64,000 nucleotides of DNA. Origin: Ureibacillus acetophenoni (GTDB taxonomy: Bacteria > Bacillota > Bacilli > Bacillales_A > Planococcaceae). The notes under the pieces were generated by a model. It did not search any database and was not told the DNA's origin. It saw only the letters and a list, made by a program, of their open reading frames with translations. The first letter of the stretch is position 1, and each line of letters opens with the position of its first letter. Positions 1-8,583 of the stretch are shown here, piece after piece. The position numbers were made by a program, and so were the translations under genes. The DNA lies in the NCBI RefSeq assembly GCF_900220965.1, contig NZ_OBQC01000012.1, forward strand, positions 63,673-127,672. The letters run 5' to 3'.

Positions 1-1
1 T

Positions 2-871
2 TTTAAATTAGATCATCATTCTATTAAACGTTTAGTCATGTTGTTAATGACACTATTAAATAAATTTGAATTTGATAAGGAACCAAAAAAACCACACCAT
101 GAGTGTAAATGTAACCATAAACACCATCATGATAAAGATGATTGGTGGAAACATGACAAAAAGAACGATGAACACCATGACAAACATGATTGCAAATGTA
201 AAACACATAAAGATCATGACTATTATGATTGGTTGAAACATTTCAACAAGCACAACGGCAAACATGAATGCGGTTGTAAAAATCATGAACATTATGACTG
301 GTGGACTGATGAAGAAAAACACGACAAACATCATGACAAACATGAATGCGAATGTAAAATGAAAGATAAGAAACCCGAAAAGAACTATCATCATTTTGAG
401 TTAAAACCTAATTCTTTAGAATCTACAGAAGATGAAGAAATGATGGCAGTGGATTCATCAAGCTACGAATTTGAATATAAACCTCCTACAAAAGAGGAAA
501 GCTCAAAAAACCACAGATGCAAATGTCAAGATCATAAACCATTCCATGAAGAATACGAATCTTCTTCAGAAGAAATGCAAAAACAACCTCATGACAAGAA
601 ACATCATGAAATGCCAGATAAAATTTGGTTAACAGACATACTTTCACTACTTTATAATCACAAATTATTAAATCTTGATCATCTTTTTGACCAATTGCAC
701 AAAGGGAAACAACCTCACAAAAAACCTACTTGCGATTGCCATAAAGAGAAACATTGGGGAAAAGATGACGACCATAAAAATGATCACCATGAATATACAA
801 AGGAATACTACTATAATGGAATTCCTTTAAAGAAGATTAAAAGAAAAGCACCATATAAAAAAGATATGTAG
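2..871 (+). CDS. His/Cys-rich repetitive protein, 5'-truncated by window edge
   Basis: The frame is open from base 2, so the true start probably lies before the window; the first in-frame ATG (38) has no ribosome binding site. The visible ~290 residues are extremely rich in His, Lys, Asp and Glu. Six Cys-x-Cys pairs (CKC, CKC, CGC, CEC, CKC, CDC) are each embedded in His-rich, often Trp/Tyr-containing stretches such as HDYYDWLKH. There is no signal peptide or membrane segment in the visible part. A less biased segment (IWLTDILSLLYNHKLLNLDHLF) lies near residue 200. Function is not recognised. The composition suggests metal binding or a spore-coat/exosporium-type structural protein (inference). 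A strong terminator follows. Confidence 0.6.
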   Translation, partial: FKLDHHSIKRLVMLLMTLLNKFEFDKEPKKPHHECKCNHKHHHDKDDWWKHDKKNDEHHDKHDCKCKTHKDHDYYDWLKHFNKHNGKHECGCKNHEHYDWWTDEEKHDKHHDKHECECKMKDKKPEKNYHHFELKPNSLESTEDEEMMAVDSSSYEFEYKPPTKEESSKNHRCKCQDHKPFHEEYESSSEEMQKQPHDKKHHEMPDKIWLTDILSLLYNHKLLNLDHLFDQLHKGKQPHKKPTCDCHKEKHWGKDDDHKNDHHEYTKEYYYNGIPLKKIKRKAPYKKDM

Positions 872-936
872 ACCTTCTTCAAAACCTATTAATGGGTAAT
901 GCTACCACATTAACCCTTAAAAAATTCACCTCCAAT

Positions 937-977
937 AAGGATACTTATTAGACCACCTCCGCTAATAGGTATCCTTT
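937..977 (+). terminator. Intrinsic terminator after the His/Cys-rich gene
   Basis: Fifteen-base arms AAGGATACTTATTAG and CTAATAGGTATCCTT pair with one G-T mismatch around a 10-base loop, followed by a short T-rich tail. It closes the His/Cys-rich gene. Confidence 0.7.
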
Positions 978-1006
978 GTCCTTTTCCAAAAAAGAAACGA
1001 CCCTAG

Positions 1007-1237
1007 GGGAGCATTCCTATTATAGGTCCTGTTGTATTTGAATTCGGAGAAAAATTACAGGCACCAAAGGATTATATGTCATTTCTAACTCATTTTTTCA
1101 CGGTTTCTCTTGCATCACTTGTGGAAAGTTGGGTATTAAGGGAAATGGATGAAACACCAGAGAAAATGATCGAAATGATTGACTTATTCATTCAAGATCA
1201 ACTTCGAGGTGCTAAGCTGCGGATTAAAAAAGGCTAA
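1007..1237 (+). pseudogene. Remnant of a TetR-family regulator (C-terminal part)
   Basis: An open frame of about 76 residues, preceded by a stop codon (1004-1006), has no start codon or ribosome binding site. It reads like the C-terminal dimerisation domain of a TetR-type regulator (FLTHFFTVSLASLVESWV, then a terminal amphipathic helix). The same pattern occurs in the C-terminus of the intact TetR at 3139-3756 (YFSAFFTSAILGLFQEWL). The helix-turn-helix half is missing. It lies convergent to the ABC exporter operon, so it may be the left-over regulator of an older copy of that system (inference). Confidence 0.55.
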
Positions 1238-1275
1238 GCCGGCATACAAACAATTGCATAGCCGCCTTAGCTTTT
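1226..1275 (-). terminator. Terminator of the ABC exporter operon
   Basis: On the minus strand the arms GCTAAGGCGGC and GCCGGCTTAGCC pair imperfectly and are followed by seven T. It lies just past the stop codon of the permease gene and overlaps the end of the TetR remnant. Confidence 0.65.
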
Positions 1276-2293
1276 ATATGGATCTATATTTCTTCAAACT
1301 AACGATATTTAACGTAATAAAGACAATAGCAAATCCAAGTAACACTAGTAAATTTCCGGCAATCTCGTATATGGTGAATCCTTTATACATTACACCATTG
1401 AGTGCATCTGAAGCATAATATAGTGGCATGATTTTCCCTAATTGTTGAAGCCATTCTGCCATCCCTTCGATTGGGAAGATACCTGAAAAGAATACTTGAG
1501 GTACGATCACTAACGGAATAAATTGCACCATTTGAAATTCGGAAGAAGCAAAGCTTGATAACAATGTTCCAAGTGACAATGCAACAAATGCTACTAATAT
1601 ATTGATAAGTAAAACAAGCCAAATAGAACCTTCTAAAACGATATCTAAAACCTTTACTGAATAGAGTACGACTATAATCGTTTGAATTAAAGCAAACAAA
1701 CCGTATCCTACTACATAACCAAAGACAATTTCATAACGTTTTATAGGCGTGGCCAATAACCTTTCTAAAGTTCCACTTGTTCTTTCGTTAAGTAGCGCAA
1801 TACCCGCTATTAAAAATACAAAGAAAAAGACAAAAAATCCGACTAACATTGGGCTAAATATATCGAAAATTTTTGTTTCTTCATCACCATAAACATACTC
1901 AGTTTCAATGGAAGAATTCGCAACTGAATCGTTAACATTAAGAGTCTTTGCTAATAACATTTTTACAGAGCTCGAGCGTGATGGTTGTTCATTTAATAGT
2001 GTAAGAGCTAGCTTCTCTTCCTCCATATGTAACCATCCATCCAATTCTTCTTCTGCCATTCGCTCTATTGAGTAACTATCTTCTTTAAATAATTCAAACT
2101 CAGATTCTTCTAGTAGTTCAATCACTCTTTCATTTACATCTGTAACGACTAGTTTTAAATCGCTTGTTTCTGAATCAAATATAAAATACATAAGCGTCAA
2201 AACTAATAACGGTGCAACAAATAACAATGCTAATGTCCGCTTATCTTTTCGGATTTGCTGAATGATGCGACTGACTAGAGCTAGTATTCGCAT
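1274..2293 (-). CDS. ABC-2 type exporter permease
   Basis: The 339-residue integral membrane protein has the ABC2_membrane_3 layout. There is one membrane segment near residues 21-38, then a soluble extracytoplasmic loop of about 110 residues, then five hydrophobic segments from about residue 147 to the end. The motif NERTSGTLERLLATP before the second helix is typical of drug/antibiotic exporter permeases. Its ATG overlaps the stop of the ATPase gene by one base (TAATG), so the two are translationally coupled. Together they form a two-gene exporter, probably of a toxic or hydrophobic compound; the substrate cannot be told. Confidence 0.85.
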   Translation of the reverse strand: MRILALVSRIIQQIRKDKRTLALLFVAPLLVLTLMYFIFDSETSDLKLVVTDVNERVIELLEESEFELFKEDSYSIERMAEEELDGWLHMEEEKLALTLLNEQPSRSSSVKMLLAKTLNVNDSVANSSIETEYVYGDEETKIFDIFSPMLVGFFVFFFVFLIAGIALLNERTSGTLERLLATPIKRYEIVFGYVVGYGLFALIQTIIVVLYSVKVLDIVLEGSIWLVLLINILVAFVALSLGTLLSSFASSEFQMVQFIPLVIVPQVFFSGIFPIEGMAEWLQQLGKIMPLYYASDALNGVMYKGFTIYEIAGNLLVLLGFAIVFITLNIVSLKKYRSI

Positions 2294-3012
2294 TACAGTC
2301 CACCCCCGATTTTCAGGAACACATCATCAAAGTTCTGTGCGTTGTAATGTGCTTTTAACTCAGTTGGTTTTCCTGTTGCAATAATTTCTCCATCCCGCAT
2401 CATTGCTAGATAATCACATTTTTCTGCTTCATCCATAATATGAGTCGTTATAATAATCGTCTTATCCTCTTCATCCTTTAATCGTTCCAACTCATTCCAT
2501 ATTGACCTTTTTAACAAAGGATCGATACCTACAGTTGGTTCATCTAAGATTAGTATTTTCGGGTTTTGAATAAGTGCGATTGCTAATGATAGTCTACGTT
2601 TCATACCACCTGAGTAAGATGAAACAGATACTTTCAAATCTTCCGTAAGTTGTACTATATTTGCTGCGTATTGAATACGTTCTTTTCTTTCACTTTTTGA
2701 AAAACCAAATAACTTTGCAAAAAACTCTAAGTTTTGTTCTCCTGTTAACGCAGTATAAAGGGCATCAGATTGTGCCATGTAGCCAATTTCCCTAAGTAAC
2801 GAAGCATTTGGAACTTGTTTTCCTAACACCGTAATGTCACCAGAATCGGCTTTTAACATGCCAACAATTAGTTTTATTAAAGTCGTTTTTCCACAACCTG
2901 ATGGACCTAGTAAGCCAAAAATTTTCTTTTCTTCAATGGCAAATGTAGTCGGTTTAATAACATTCTTTCTTTTAAACGTTTTCGAAACATCTTGAAGGTT
3001 GATTACATTCAT
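2293..3012 (-). CDS. ABC exporter ATP-binding protein
   Basis: The 239-residue ATPase has Walker A GPSGCGKTT (about residues 37-45), the signature SYSGGMKRR and Walker B ILILDEP. It powers the permease encoded directly downstream. The start ATG has AAGGATG upstream. It is divergent from the TetR gene at 3139, which is its likely repressor. The drug-type family (CcmA/YhcH-like) is recognised; the exact substrate is not. Confidence 0.88.
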   Translation of the reverse strand: MNVINLQDVSKTFKRKNVIKPTTFAIEEKKIFGLLGPSGCGKTTLIKLIVGMLKADSGDITVLGKQVPNASLLREIGYMAQSDALYTALTGEQNLEFFAKLFGFSKSERKERIQYAANIVQLTEDLKVSVSSYSGGMKRRLSLAIALIQNPKILILDEPTVGIDPLLKRSIWNELERLKDEEDKTIIITTHIMDEAEKCDYLAMMRDGEIIATGKPTELKAHYNAQNFDDVFLKIGGGL

Positions 3013-3138
3013 TATTCACATCACATCCTTATCAAGAATCAATGAACAACGCGTTGATTATAAGTTCATTTTAGAGTAGCATATTGGCAAATACAATAAA
3101 CACATTTACAATAAATGTTAAGTGAATGGAGTGAACTT

Positions 3139-3756
3139 ATGGGAACAGTTCATGAGCAAATGGCACAGAAAACAAAGTTTGAAATTGAAAGGTGCTTTAT
3201 TGACCTAGTACAAGAAGAAGGATTTCAAAATGTATCAGTGAAAAAAATTGCAGAACGTGCAGGCATTAATCGGGGTACTTTCTATTTACATTATGTCGAT
3301 AAATTCGATTGTATGGAAAAAATACAAAACCGACTATTAGATGAATTACAAGAAAAAATGAGAAATATTGCACCCCCTGAAATATTCATCTCCATACAAC
3401 AACGTAAAATCTATTCACCTTTCTTAGGAATCTATGAATTTGTACTAGACAATGCCGTTGCAATAAGAGCGATTCTTGGTAATCAGGGCGATCCTTCCTT
3501 TTCAAATAAAGTGAAGGAGATTTTTAAAAACACCATTGTTGCACGTTTAGCTGAATACTCCCCTCTTCTTGCTGATAAAGAATTCCATAAATATTTTTCA
3601 GCATTTTTCACCTCTGCCATTTTAGGTTTATTTCAAGAGTGGTTGGAGGGCTATGAGGGCAAAACTGTACAAGATTTAGCGGAAGTCCATTTCCAAATAT
3701 TAAGCTTGGTCGGTAATATTTCTAACCTTGTAACAAGGAAGCCGAACTTGGAGTAA
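3139..3756 (+). CDS. TetR/AcrR family transcriptional regulator
   Basis: The 205-residue regulator has an N-terminal helix-turn-helix at about residues 28-50 (VSVKKIAERAGINRGTFYLHY), typical of TetR. The C-terminal ligand/dimerisation domain is of the TetR_C type with an FFTSAILGLFQEWL helix. An ATG 24 bases upstream (3115) is possible, but GGAG lies eight bases before the ATG at 3139, so I chose that. It is divergent from the ABC exporter operon and probably represses it; I saw no clear operator in the short intergenic region. Confidence 0.85.
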   Translation: MGTVHEQMAQKTKFEIERCFIDLVQEEGFQNVSVKKIAERAGINRGTFYLHYVDKFDCMEKIQNRLLDELQEKMRNIAPPEIFISIQQRKIYSPFLGIYEFVLDNAVAIRAILGNQGDPSFSNKVKEIFKNTIVARLAEYSPLLADKEFHKYFSAFFTSAILGLFQEWLEGYEGKTVQDLAEVHFQILSLVGNISNLVTRKPNLE

Positions 3757-3947
3757 TCCGTTAAATGTGTAACCGAATATTATAGTAAAGATGTATTTAT
3801 TGAATTTCCTTTCGTAATTTAAAGGGTTTTTTAGTCCGTGTTTAGAAATAAATGAATGATGAGTATTTTAACGTTCTTTTCTGTGTTGATCCCATTTGGT
3901 TCTACACATTATCAGATATAAGACATTAGTTATAGGGAGGAATTACT

Positions 3948-5144
3948 TTGACAAACACAACATCTGCTAACCTAATTGAAAAAACTGAAAAATTCGGTGC
4001 ACACAATTATCATCCACTTCCAATTGTCGTATCAGAAGCTGAAGGTGTCTGGGTAAAAGACCCTGAAGGCAATAAATATATGGATATGCTATCTGCTTAT
4101 TCAGCAGTTAACCAAGGCCACCGCCATCCAAAAATTATTCAAGCATTAAAAGATCAAGCAGACCGTGTAACTTTGACTTCACGTGCGTTCCACAACGACC
4201 AACTTGGTCCATGGTATGAAAAGTTAACTAAATTAACGGGTAAAAATATGATTTTACCAATGAACACTGGTGCAGAAGCTGTGGAATCAGCACTTAAAGT
4301 GGCTCGTCGTTGGGCTTATGAAGTAAAAGGTGTTGAACCGAATAAAGCTGAAATTATCGGCTGTAACGGGAACTTCCATGGTCGTACAATGGCAGCGGTA
4401 TCGTTATCATCGGAAGCTGAATATAAACGCGGATTTGGTCCAATGCTTGAAGGAATCAAATTAATCCCATATGGGGATATTGAAGCTCTAAAAGCTGCAA
4501 TTACTCCAAATACAGCAGCTTTTCTAGTAGAGCCAATCCAAGGTGAAGCAGGAATTGTCATTCCACCAGAAGGTTTCTTAAAACAAGCTGAACAACTTTG
4601 TAAAGAAAACAATGTGCTGTTCATGACTGATGAAATCCAAACTGGTCTTTCTCGAACAGGTAAAATGTTCGCTCACCAATGGGATGATGCTACTCCTGAT
4701 GTCATTATCCTTGGAAAAGCACTTGGTGGCGGAGTAATGCCAATCTCTGCAGTTTGCGCAAATGACGATATCCTTGGTGTACTTAACCCAGGATCACACG
4801 GTTCCACTTTTGGTGGGAACCCACTTGCTTGTGCGGTATCTATTGCCTCTTTAGAAGTTCTAGAAGAAGAAAATTTAACAGAGCGTTCTTTAGAGTTAGG
4901 GAACTACTTCCAAACACAATTAAGTACAATTAGTAACCCTGTTATTAAAGACGTTCGTGGAAAAGGATTATTTATTGGTGTCGAGTTAACTGTACCCGCT
5001 CGTAAATATTGTGAAGAGTTAAAAGATCTTGGCTTACTATGTAAAGAAACGCATGATTATGTGATTCGCTTTGCTCCGCCATTAATTATTAGTAAAGAAG
5101 AACTTGACTGGGCACTTGAAAGAATTAAAAAAGTATTTGCTTAA
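3948..5144 (+). CDS. rocD: Ornithine aminotransferase
   Basis: The 398-residue PLP enzyme of aminotransferase class III converts ornithine and 2-oxoglutarate to glutamate-5-semialdehyde and glutamate, the core of arginine/ornithine catabolism. The PLP lysine is in ILGKALGGG (about residue 257) and the cofactor Asp in TDEIQTG (about 228). Length and sequence match Bacillus RocD. The start is TTG, with GGGAGG eight bases upstream. It stands alone; no other arginine-catabolic genes are beside it. I saw no convincing -12/-24 SigL promoter in the 190 bases upstream. A terminator follows directly. Confidence 0.93.
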   Translation: MTNTTSANLIEKTEKFGAHNYHPLPIVVSEAEGVWVKDPEGNKYMDMLSAYSAVNQGHRHPKIIQALKDQADRVTLTSRAFHNDQLGPWYEKLTKLTGKNMILPMNTGAEAVESALKVARRWAYEVKGVEPNKAEIIGCNGNFHGRTMAAVSLSSEAEYKRGFGPMLEGIKLIPYGDIEALKAAITPNTAAFLVEPIQGEAGIVIPPEGFLKQAEQLCKENNVLFMTDEIQTGLSRTGKMFAHQWDDATPDVIILGKALGGGVMPISAVCANDDILGVLNPGSHGSTFGGNPLACAVSIASLEVLEEENLTERSLELGNYFQTQLSTISNPVIKDVRGKGLFIGVELTVPARKYCEELKDLGLLCKETHDYVIRFAPPLIISKEELDWALERIKKVFA

Positions 5145-5154
5145 AATTTAACTA

Positions 5155-5190
5155 GAGGCTATTCGAACTAATTTCGAATGGCTTCTTTTT
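5155..5190 (+). terminator. Terminator of rocD
   Basis: The arms GAGGCTATTCGAA and TTCGAATGGCTTC pair with two G-T contacts and are followed by a T-rich run (TTTTTTC), eleven bases past the rocD stop. Confidence 0.75.
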
Positions 5191-5251
5191 TCTTTTTCAT
5201 TCAAAAATCATTTATAGTTATAGTAAACATTTAGGTAAAGGAGTTTATAAA

Positions 5252-5806
5252 ATGATTAAAAGTCTCTACGTATCAGGTTACCGCGCTCACGAACTAGGGA
5301 TATTTAATGACAAGCATCCAGGTATACCGATTATTAAAAAGGCAATTGAAAATACATTAAGGGAATTATTAGACGATGGGCTAGAATGGGTTGTGATTAG
5401 CGGTGGCCAGGGTGTAGAAACATGGGCAGCAGAAGTTGTCATTGAACTGCGAAAAGAATTTCCTCAGTTAAAATACTCCATCATTACCCCTTTCTTAGAA
5501 CAAGAGAAAAATTGGAATGAAGTGAAACAGCAAAAATATAATTATATAGTAAGCCAAGCAGATTTTGTAACTAGTGTTACTAAAAGGCCCTATGAGGCAC
5601 CTTGGCAATTTTCTGAAAAGGATAAGTTCATCATTCAAAATACGGATGCACTTTTATTAATCTATGATGAAGAAAATGAAGGTTCTCCTAAATATTTGAA
5701 AAGGTTAGTAGATAAGTATATAGAGAAGCACGATTATGAATTGATTATCATTAACGCTTATGACCTACAAATTATAGCGGAGGAAATGCAACAGTCTGAG
5801 TGGTAG
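5252..5806 (+). CDS. ypsA: YpsA-family (DUF1273, SLOG-fold) protein
   Basis: The 184-residue protein matches the YpsA/UPF0398 family: N-terminal VSGYRAHELGIF, then the nucleotide-pocket glycines ISGGQGVETWAAEV, then TKRPYEAPWQF and a TDALLLIYD strand. Members adopt the SLOG/Rossmann fold, and YpsA affects cell division in Firmicutes; its ligand is not firmly known. AAAGGAG lies ten bases before the ATG. The gene is monocistronic and lies between rocD and a Fur-type promoter. Confidence 0.88.
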   Translation: MIKSLYVSGYRAHELGIFNDKHPGIPIIKKAIENTLRELLDDGLEWVVISGGQGVETWAAEVVIELRKEFPQLKYSIITPFLEQEKNWNEVKQQKYNYIVSQADFVTSVTKRPYEAPWQFSEKDKFIIQNTDALLLIYDEENEGSPKYLKRLVDKYIEKHDYELIIINAYDLQIIAEEMQQSEW

Positions 5807-5912
5807 CTATTAAGTGAGTAAATAGTTCATAATACCTCATGATTACTTGGCTATTTTTAGTTTAATACTTAAATGCTATTCGAAAAATTTATGGGTACTT
5901 CTCAGAATTTAT

Positions 5913-5945
5913 TTGACACTCCAATTGATAACGATTATCGTTATC
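5913..5945 (+). promoter_or_regulatory. Fur-box-overlapped promoter
   Basis: The 19-base sequence GATAACGATTATCGTTATC (5927-5945) is a perfect palindrome around one centre base and a near-ideal Fur box. It covers the spacer and -10 of a promoter with TTGACA at 5913-5918 and TATCGT at 5936-5941 (17-base spacing). Placement over the -10 fits iron-dependent repression. The start of transcription would fall near 5949 on the plus strand. Confidence 0.75.
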
Positions 5946-5948
5946 ATA

Positions 5949-6118
5949 GAGAATGGAATTAGATCTGTACCCCCCCTAAAAGTATTCGATCTTTTATTCT
6001 CATTAAAAAGGAGTCTCACCTCACTATTTTACATGCTAGCGGCTCCTTAAATGACAATTAGCGTTGTATGACGCATAAATCGGCTGTAGCGGTAATTTTG
6101 CTACAGCCTTATTACTAG
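5949..6118 (+). ncRNA. Candidate Fur-controlled C-rich small RNA (FsrA-like)
   Basis: The region downstream of the Fur-box promoter has no credible reading frame with a ribosome binding site before fumC. It contains a run of seven C (5970-5976) and a CTCACCTCAC stretch complementary to Shine-Dalgarno sequences. It ends in a nine-pair hairpin GGCTGTAGC/GCTACAGCC (6083-6107) with a weak T-rich tail. Bacillus FsrA is a Fur-repressed RNA that uses C-rich single strands to block translation of iron-using enzymes. Similarity here is in design, not proven sequence homology. The transcript could instead read on into fumC as a long leader. Confidence 0.4.
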
Positions 6119-6176
6119 ATATTGTGTTCATTTTTGATGTATAACTAAAATATAACAATATAGAGGGGTTGAAAGA

Positions 6177-7568
6177 ATGGATTATCGTATTGAAAAAGAT
6201 ACATTAGGCGAAGTTCGTGTACCCGCAGATAAGATTTGGGGCGCTCAAACTCAAAGAAGTAAGGAGAATTTCCAAATTGGTCAAGAAAAAATGCCTATTG
6301 AAATTATTCGTTCCTTTGCCATTCTAAAGAAGGCTGCCGCGATTACAAATAACAAATTAGGAAAATTATCTGAAACAAAAGCTAATGCAATTGCAACTGC
6401 AGCAGATGAGATTCTTAGTGGTAAATGGGATGATGAATTCCCTTTAGTGGTATGGCAAACTGGTAGTGGTACTCAATCAAACATGAATGTGAACGAAGTA
6501 ATTGCTCACCGCGCAAATCAACTACTAGAAGAACAAGGGTCACAAGAACGTGTACATCCTAATGATGATGTTAACAAATCACAAAGCTCAAACGATACAT
6601 TCCCAACTGCCTTACATATTGCAGCAGTTGAATCTGTTGAGGATTATTTACTGCCTCGACTCCAATTATTAAAGGAAACTTTAAGAGAAAAGGCAGAAAC
6701 CTTTAAAGATATTATTAAGATTGGTCGCACCCATTTACAAGACGCAACACCTTTAACACTTGGTCAAGAAATCAGTGGTTGGCATCATATGCTAGTCAAA
6801 TCCGAAAAAATGATTCAAGTAACGAAGGAGTTTTTAAGGGAACTTGCAATTGGTGGTACAGCTGTTGGAACTGGTATCAATGCTCATCCTAATTTTGGTG
6901 AGATGGTTGCAGAAGAAATCAGCAAGATTACAGGTAAATCTTTTGTATCAGCAGAAAACAAATTCCATGCATTAACAAGTCACGACGAAATCGTTACCGC
7001 TCATGGCGCATTAAAAGCATTAGCCGCTGATTTAATGAAAATCGCAAATGATGTACGTTGGTTAGCAAGTGGTCCACGTAGTGGTATTGGCGAGATTACA
7101 ATTCCTGAAAATGAACCTGGAAGTTCCATCATGCCAGGTAAAGTAAACCCTACTCAATCTGAAGCATTAACGATGGTTGTTACTCAAGTGATTGGAAATG
7201 ATGCAACAATTGCTTTTGCTGCAAGCCAAGGGAATTTTGAATTAAACGTATTTAAACCTGTGATCATTTATAACTTCCTACAATCATCAAGATTACTTGC
7301 CGATGCAATGAAATCATTCAATGATAACTGTGCTGTAGGTATTGAACCAAATACTGAAATTCTAGAGCGTAATCTCGAGAACTCATTAATGCTTGTAACA
7401 GCTTTAAATCCTTATATTGGCTACGAAAACGCTGCGAAAATTGCAAAGACAGCCCACAAAGATGGGACTACATTAAAAGAAGCAGCACTTGCACTAGGGT
7501 TATTGACTGAAGAGCAATTTGAACAATATATCGATCCGAAGAAAATGATTTATCCAAATGCGGAATAA
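6177..7568 (+). CDS. fumC: Class II fumarate hydratase
   Basis: The 463-residue enzyme interconverts fumarate and malate in the TCA cycle without an iron-sulfur cluster. The superfamily signature [13 protein letters not shown] lies near residues 315-327, and [10 protein letters not shown] and [10 protein letters not shown], which carry active-site residues, are intact. The length is standard. AGAGGGG lies about ten bases before the ATG. The gene stands behind the Fur-box transcript; iron control of an iron-free fumarase would make sense physiologically but is inference. A strong terminator follows. Confidence 0.95.
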   Translation: MDYRIEKDTLGEVRVPADKIWGAQTQRSKENFQIGQEKMPIEIIRSFAILKKAAAITNNKLGKLSETKANAIATAADEILSGKWDDEFPLVVWQTGSGTQSNMNVNEVIAHRANQLLEEQGSQERVHPNDDVNKSQSSNDTFPTALHIAAVESVEDYLLPRLQLLKETLREKAETFKDIIKIGRTHLQDATPLTLGQEISGWHHMLVKSEKMIQVTKEFLRELAIGGTAVGTGINAHPNFGEMVAEEISKITGKSFVSAENKFHALTSHDEIVTAHGALKALAADLMKIANDVRWLASGPRSGIGEITIPENEPGSSIMPGKVNPTQSEALTMVVTQVIGNDATIAFAASQGNFELNVFKPVIIYNFLQSSRLLADAMKSFNDNCAVGIEPNTEILERNLENSLMLVTALNPYIGYENAAKIAKTAHKDGTTLKEAALALGLLTEEQFEQYIDPKKMIYPNAE

Positions 7569-7575
7569 TGATTAC

Positions 7576-7602
7576 GGAGGCTGTTGCGACAGCCTCCTTT
7601 TT
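7576..7602 (+). terminator. Terminator of fumC
   Basis: A perfect nine-pair stem GGAGGCTGT/ACAGCCTCC with a four-base loop is followed by five T. Confidence 0.9.
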
Positions 7603-7768
7603 AGTTCTTTCTTATGCATTGTCATTCATTGTTCGGCTATGTCCTTCTCACGAGATTTTCATTCCGATATACCCTTATGAGGACTATTTTCATGTTACTT
7701 CGACCGCAAAATGGTCTTTATCAACCATATCAATACTTATTTTCATGTAATTTCAACCCATATCTGTC

Positions 7769-8496
7769 TTTAGAAGCTGGATAAAGGACATTTTGTATGA
7801 GTTTTCACTTCATCTTGTCCTTTAGAAGCCTTATAAAAGACATTTCGCATTAGTTTTCCATTCGTTTTGTCTTTTAGAAGCACTATAAAAGACATTTCGT
7901 ATGAGTTTTCACTTCGTTTTGTCCTTTAGAAGCACTATAAAAGACATTTCGTATGAGTTTTCACTTCGTCTTGTCCTTTAGAAGCCCTATAAAAGACATT
8001 TCGTATTAGTTTTCCATTCATTTTGTCCTTTAGAAGCACTATAAAAGACATTTCATATGAGTTTTCACTTCGTTTTGTCCTTTAGAAGCACTATAAAAGA
8101 CATTTCGCATTAGTTTTCCATTCGTTTTGTCCTTTAGAAGCACTATAAAAGACATTTCATATGAGTTTTCCATTCATTTTGTCCTTTAGAAGCACTATAA
8201 AAGACATTTCATATGAGTTTTCACTTCGTTTTGTCCTTTAGAAGCACTATAAAAGACATTTCGCATTAGTTTTCCATTCGTTTTGTCCTTTAGAAGCACT
8301 ATAAAAGACATTTCATATGAGTTTTCACTTCGTCTTGTCCTTTAGAAGCACTATAAAAGACATTTCATATGAGTTTTCACTTCGTCTTGTCCTTTAGAAG
8401 CACTATAAAAGACATTTCGCATTAGTTTTCCATTCGTTTTGTCTTTTAGAAGCACTATAAAAGACATTTCCCTATCATTTCCACATCCAAATGTCC
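7769..8496 (+). repeat. Fourteen tandem 52-bp repeats
   Basis: The units start at 7769, 7821, 7873 and every 52 bases to 8445, without a single insertion or deletion; the last unit is degenerate. Each begins TTTAGAAGC and contains arms TGTCCTTTA and TATAAAAGACA around GAAGCAC, an imperfect hairpin spanning the unit junction. Two variants alternate irregularly: one has GCATTAGTTTTCCATTCG, the other TATGAGTTTTCACTTCG. Because 52 is not a multiple of three, no frame persists and the array is non-coding. It fills the gap between the convergent fumC and pbuX terminators. Bases 7603-7768 hold nothing else I recognise. Confidence 0.95.
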
Positions 8497-8536
8497 TTCA
8501 TCCGAAAGCCTGAACAAAATCTCAACCTAGCGGAAT

Positions 8537-8571
8537 AAAAAAATGCTACAAAACTCAATCGTTTTGCAGCA
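8537..8571 (-). terminator. Terminator of xpt-pbuX
   Basis: On the minus strand the stem GCTGCAAAA/TTTTGTAGC is followed by seven T, just past the pbuX stop. Confidence 0.8.
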
Positions 8572-8583
8572 CTCTTACTCACT

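Noticed and set aside
56..394. Minus-strand hydrophobic reading frame opposite the His-rich gene
   Set aside because: It is the antisense of His/Lys codons (ATG/TTT runs) and has no ribosome binding site; the plus-strand protein explains the composition.
3757..3947. SigL (-12/-24) promoter for rocD
   Set aside because: No TGGCAC-N5-TTGC pattern is present upstream; a TTGGTTCTACAC stretch does not match.
4316..4624. Antisense reading frames inside rocD, pbuX, mrp, swrC, aceB and other genes
   Set aside because: They mirror codon bias of well-supported genes, lack ribosome binding sites and show no known domains.
5847..6050. 67-residue reading frame over the Fur box
   Set aside because: It starts before the promoter, reads through it, and has no ribosome binding site.
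7769..8496. CRISPR array
   Set aside because: The whole 52-bp unit repeats without unique spacers, and no cas genes are present.
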